Origin: Antedon mediterranea
Taxonomy: Eukaryota > Echinodermata > Crinoidea > Comatulida > Antedonidae
Direction of reading: 5' to 3'
Assembly (NCBI RefSeq): GCF_964355755.1
Contig: NC_092672.1
Coordinates: forward strand, 19,216,501-19,280,500
DNA: 64,000 nucleotides
The position numbers and the translations under genes were made by a program. Shown one piece after another: positions 60,001-64,000 of this stretch. Each line of letters opens with the position of its first letter. Within the stretch, counting starts at the first letter, position 1. Under the pieces are notes generated by a model. It was not told the origin of the DNA. It saw only the letters and a list, made by a program, of their open reading frames with translations, and ran no database searches.

Positions 60001-63000
60001 CTCTTTCAGTTCTTTCAGAAATGGGCGTTTTTCGATAAATGTAACTTGCATATTAATTACTATTATATCTTAAACACTAGTAAAGCAAGATTCTTATCAA
60101 AAAGTTAAGAATTCACTTTATTAAATATGTGCAAATGCAATGAGGTTGAAAATCACTTTAATCACCAAAAAATAAAGTGTACTTTACTAATGAAAAAAAA
60201 AATGAAAAAAGTAATTAATACCCTGGTAAGATGTGCTTTTTGAGAATTAATTATTTTGCTGTTAGGACTATGTAAATTTAAACATGTGTATTATTATCGA
60301 TTATTGTACTTGGGCCAGTGGCCTACATACTATTTAAAAAATAAATAAATGAATGAATGTCGTAGTTGGAAAGTATTGAAAACTGAATGTTACGTTAAAA
60401 GGATAACGTTTCATGCAAGGGAATGTTTTTTTAAGCTATAGTATTGGGTAGCAGTAATTAGGTCGATAATTCAAACTACTAGAAATTGCAACGAAATGGA
60501 GTTAGGGAGTTTAACCTGTAGAGTACAAATGTATTCATTGGTAGTAGTATAATATAGTAGTATAATGTATTATGAACTATATTTTCAGAAGGGACATTCG
60601 CCTCTGACTGGGGCTGCACTTTATGGTAATTTTGATATCTGCAAGGCTTTAGTGAGAGCAGGAGCTAATGTGAATCATCAAACAGACGTAAGTACACATT
60701 GGTGTAGTTACACCATATATTTCTTTAAAAATGTTTGTTGAAGAATATAATAGATTTTGTTAAATTCTAAAAATTTAAATAGTAATTTGTCAAAGTATGT
60801 AAAGAGATATAGTTGTTAAATGATTTGTTTTGGCAAACCAACAGTAGATAGCTTTAGATACACATTTTCAAAATAAATCACTTCATTATTTGGTTCTAAA
60901 ATGCATACCTTTGCATTTATTGGACGGTAACCTGGTCTCTATTAGCTCTATTGCCATTATTATTATATTAGTTGAATGGTGAGAATATTTCATTAGTTGA
61001 AAGATTGAGTGCTTATTTTTAACGAGGCAGAGCCGAGATAAAATGAAAGCAGTCTACTTATTTGTTTTATAACACACCTACTTTATCAATCGTAAAATCA
61101 TTAATGTTAGGCCATTGAAAAACGCGGATCTGTCAACAAACTCGCGTGGAAAAAAATCACAACATATTTACAGGCTAATCACCATTAGATTTCAGTTTTA
61201 TATTAGGTAGAACAAACCGAACAACGCGTGATGCATAATTAAACAATCAAATGACAAGCATATAAGCATGTGTGTTATAATACATTATTAATTGGTTAGA
61301 CGTAAACTTATTTTGCAAGAGCAATTTTCCACTTTTTTTTAACTTATCCTTATATTGCTAGTTTAAATTCTTTGTTTCGTTCCTCTTAAATGGTATAATT
61401 GCATTTTTATTTTCTTGATTTAAAACATGCAGTATGATTTATGCACGTTAATATTTTTAACTTATTAGAAAGGAAACACAGCTCTTCATTCATGTGCCAG
61501 GAGTGATCTTACTTACGATGCACACAGAAATACCATGCTGTTTTTGATGAAGGAATGTGCTGATAAATCTGTCCATGTCCAAAATAAGGTAGGTTGACAT
61601 TAAAAATATTAAGATAAAATGTTATATTTTGTTTTATTTTAAAAAGTAAAATACAATTAATAGAGTAATATTTTTAAGTTAAGGGTGTATTGTATATACG
61701 TATAAGGTATGGTACCCCAAAACATAAAATGAAGGTCAATTAAATCCGACTTCGAATTGGTTATTCTGTAGTTTTAAAAAAGTTAATCACTTGACGAAAA
61801 AAACATGTTTTCACTTTCATCGAGGTATTATAGATTGGCTAGAGGGCGGACTCCAGTGTTATCGCAGTTCAAAAAGTGATTCTTTATAGAGAGGGAACCA
61901 ACAAGATTGCGGCTGCAACTAAACTATTTCATGCGCTAGTTATGCCCCTACACTACTGTCACGCACTACGCCTAACGTATTTTGCGCATGTCAAAAAAAT
62001 TCCCACGCGCGCGAATTTTTCTACGGGGTATGAACAAAATATTTTTTCCAGCTTTTTCTAGTAATTAAAAAAAAAACATCTCTCCTTAAATCATGACATA
62101 TGAATACGTTGAATTAGACGATTTCCGCGTCTTTTAGTTTAAAATGTACAAACTATTGTCAAAGTCATGCCTATTTTGAATGAATGTTGTGACCACGTAT
62201 GGCCACTCGAAAAAGGAAAAAAAATATATGAATTTTGTCTCTTTCGTCATAGCTCAGCCTATTTAATAGAACGCATCTCGCTTATCCTACCTCAATTTGT
62301 AAATATTTGCTTGCTCCTTCAATTTTCTTCATAAAAAGTTACAAACATTTTTAATTTGATGACGTCATCATGTCAAAAAATTTGATTTATTTTCATCTTT
62401 ACTTTAAATTTTAATCTGTTATAGCTTCTCAGAATGAAAAGTAATACACATGATTAAAATGTTTTCTGGAAGCTGTTCGTCATGGTTCATCATAATTAAA
62501 AGAGCGCGCATCTATATTCTACATATTCGAAGCTCTTCAACATGTAAAAATAAAAATCGATAATTCACAATTAGTAAATAAAATTTAACTGCAATGCACT
62601 AACTTTACAACATTCTCAGAATCATCGTGAGTTAATCTCCGCCATGATTTTGGTAAACTGTTGCCGTGTTATAACGTCATACGTCCACTACACATGTCAG
62701 AGAGAGAGAGAGAGCGAAGGGCAAATTGCCACTGAACAAGTTATCTAATTTGGCCAGTCACCATGGTAACGTGCATATCATAAAAATGACATCAGAGGGT
62801 CAGGCAACAAAGTGTAAATTTAAATTGGGAACTATATATATATATACATTTCAATGACTGGCTGTTTTTTAATGCATTTTGTAATCACAATATGTATTAT
62901 TTACATAACATTGTTTTACCTTTAATTTACAGTCTGATCAATCTGTAGTTGATTTGTATAATAAAAACATGTGCAAAAAGTATGATAATGACCTTCGGTC

Positions 63001-64000
63001 AGCTCAGAAAGAAAAATTACTTCAACTATTGAAAAGTAAGTTTCTAATGAAGTATATTGAATATTGATATAAAGTTTGCAGTAAAACACGTATATTAGTT
63101 CTTAAAAGAACTGTTGAGTTTCTCGACGTTTCGATCAATATGAGGAGTGAGAATGCACTAATAAAAAGCTCTATCAATACTGCAGGTATTTACACATCTT
63201 ATTCTACTTTTGTTTCAGGTACATCCTTACCAGACACAGATATTACATCATCAGGTATGAATAGTATTTTATCAAAGTTTAACGAAGACAAATTGTTGTT
63301 GATTTTAGTTTTTTTTTTTAAATTGATTTTGTTTTTGTCTTTTTTAATCATCTTTAATTGATATTCAGCAGATAATATATATGCATTGTAAAAACTGTAA
63401 GTATTGAGAAAAATAAACAGACTGAAAAAGTGGCGTTATGGAAAAGGACTAAGATTATACGGTACTGTTACGGCTACTATATATAAGAAAAAATACAATT
63501 AGTTGTGTAAATGTGTCATCCACGTGAAAACTTAAACGTGTTTGAATAATGTCAATATGGGAATGTCCTTGTCTGTCACCTCTTCCACACAAAACTCCAT
63601 ACATTTCTGTTGTATCTGTTTTTACTATTTTATTTTTTTACCTATTCTGAACATAATGCTATACAACAACACTTTCAATATTCATTTATTGAATAGCAGG
63701 CCTACTTTATAACTAAACTCTGTTCATGTTAGACTTAGACATTCCATATGCAATTACTGCTCGTGGCAAACGTGTTGAAAAAGCTTACATTGAAGCATTG
63801 AAAGAGGGTACCATTGAAGTGAATCTTGGAATGCTTAAAGTGATTGGTCAGGAAGGTGTGGGCAAAACTTGCCTAATCAATGCTTGTCTTGGAAAGAAGT
63901 AAGTATAAGTTAAACGCACAGTTTTATTACATTGTTCAAGTAAAATTGATATTACACTCTTCCCTTCTTCTACAACTTATATTCCAGATTTAACAATAAC
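54017..64000 (+). CDS. Ankyrin-repeat / Roc-type GTPase gene, 5' part
   Basis: Exons 54017-54067, 54192-54272, 54836-54934, 56173-56271, 60589-60687, 61469-61588, 62933-63035, 63219-63254, 63733-63898 and 63988 to the window end join in frame for about 289 residues. Residues 18-44 form a partial ankyrin unit. Exons 3, 4 and 5 are each exactly 99 bp and encode one 33-residue repeat (ALILGASFGNVSICQSLI, SPLHYAAAHSHRSVCDILI, SPLTGAALYGNFDICKALV). Exon 6 carries a longer, degenerate repeat. After a basic linker, exon 9 has TIEVNLGMLKVIGQ and the P-loop GQEGVGKT (268-275), the start of a Roc-like GTPase domain that continues past the window. ATG at 54017 (MGLKEFFSKIC) is the first in frame. Such proteins are expanded in marine invertebrates, with suggested signalling or immune roles; the role here is unknown. 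Confidence 0.9.
57306..57402 (-). mobile_element. tRNA-derived SINE
   Basis: On the minus strand an A box TGGCTTGGTGG (57381-57391) and a B box GGGTTCAAGTCC (57337-57348) are spaced as in a tRNA, followed by TGTCATATGTCAGGG and a T run. The same sequence, truncated, is in SDR intron 6. Poor stem pairing argues against a functional tRNA. Confidence 0.65.
57462..58010. mobile_element. TTAA-flanked MITE (copy 3)
   Basis: A 549-bp element with ends AGATGTATTGTCCC and CAATACATCT, flanked by TTAA at 57458-57461 and 58011-58014. It is the longest of the three copies and shares interior words with copy 2. Inserted in the decayed LINE, so it is younger than that LINE. Confidence 0.88.
61589..62932. 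other. Ankyrin gene intron 6
   Basis: No exon or complete element seen. A GA microsatellite lies at about 62700-62715 and a CpG-containing patch (ACGCGCGCGAATT) at about 62005. A TGACGTCATCATG palindromic site occurs at about 62360. Confidence 0.45.

Larger units (their letters stand above)
56950..60355 (+). pseudogene. Decayed LINE in the ankyrin gene intron 4
   Basis: An N-terminal RT-proximal piece (56962-57135, TEIKLDEVISALKAQKR) ends at a T run. Further RT pieces appear from about 59190 (NYRGISLIPTIAKAF, ILNQEQAGFRK, YRTLDNIFIL) to HILYADEM near 59620, a mutated form of the catalytic YADD box. Stops and frameshifts are many. The 3' end is an AAATAAATAAATGAATGAAT tail at about 60340. The gap between the pieces holds a SINE and a MITE. 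It has the same strand as the host gene and is not functional. Confidence 0.75.

Overview
The window is animal nuclear DNA: AT-rich, short spliced exons with GT-AG borders, long introns, and many mobile elements. The frequent AGGCCTA-type words, the CR1/L2-like LINE and the ankyrin-Roc and HECT gene types suggest a marine deuterostome, most likely an echinoderm. That taxonomic call is inference from style; no species-diagnostic gene is present.

Three host genes can be built from the sequence with matching splice phases. (1) A HECT-type E3 ubiquitin ligase on the minus strand has four exons between 21499 and 12827. It covers the end of the N-lobe through the catalytic cysteine, carries one in-frame TGA, and uses a probable GC-AG intron. 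(2) A complete short-chain dehydrogenase/reductase of 263 aa lies on the plus strand (34202-40600, 8 exons); a 74-bp tandem duplication copies an acceptor plus most of exon 5. (3) The 5' part of an ankyrin-repeat plus Roc-type GTPase gene runs from 54017 to the window edge on the plus strand, with one 33-residue repeat per exon, and continues beyond the window. Two weaker spliced candidates are a 60-aa basic protein (1782-2209) and an exon pair near 17725-18294.

The rest is mostly mobile DNA. Left part (1-12.5 kb): a TTAGGG-like minisatellite, a 259-bp tandem duplication, an element with 41-bp perfect terminal inverted repeats (TIRs), and an integrase-domain element with a palindromic AATTCG tract. 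Middle (15-33 kb): a Foldback-like element inside the HECT intron, a disrupted LINE, further inverted-repeat elements, a second, inverted and truncated copy of the integrase element, and a 1.3-kb satellite. Right part (41-53 kb): a satellite interrupted by a second Foldback-like element, which itself carries a hAT insertion with a reconstructable empty site; then a second hAT relative, MITEs and SINEs. The ankyrin gene's introns hold a decayed LINE, a tRNA-derived SINE and a third copy of a TTAA-flanked MITE.

The most interesting pattern is a set of elements whose terminal inverted repeats are tandem arrays of short GC-richer units. Each family has its own unit. Two families with different terminal arrays (15358-17715 and 42680-45193) share the same internal sequence blocks in the same order. 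One has a clean 9-bp target-site duplication. The architecture recalls Drosophila Foldback elements, but with exchangeable terminal arrays.
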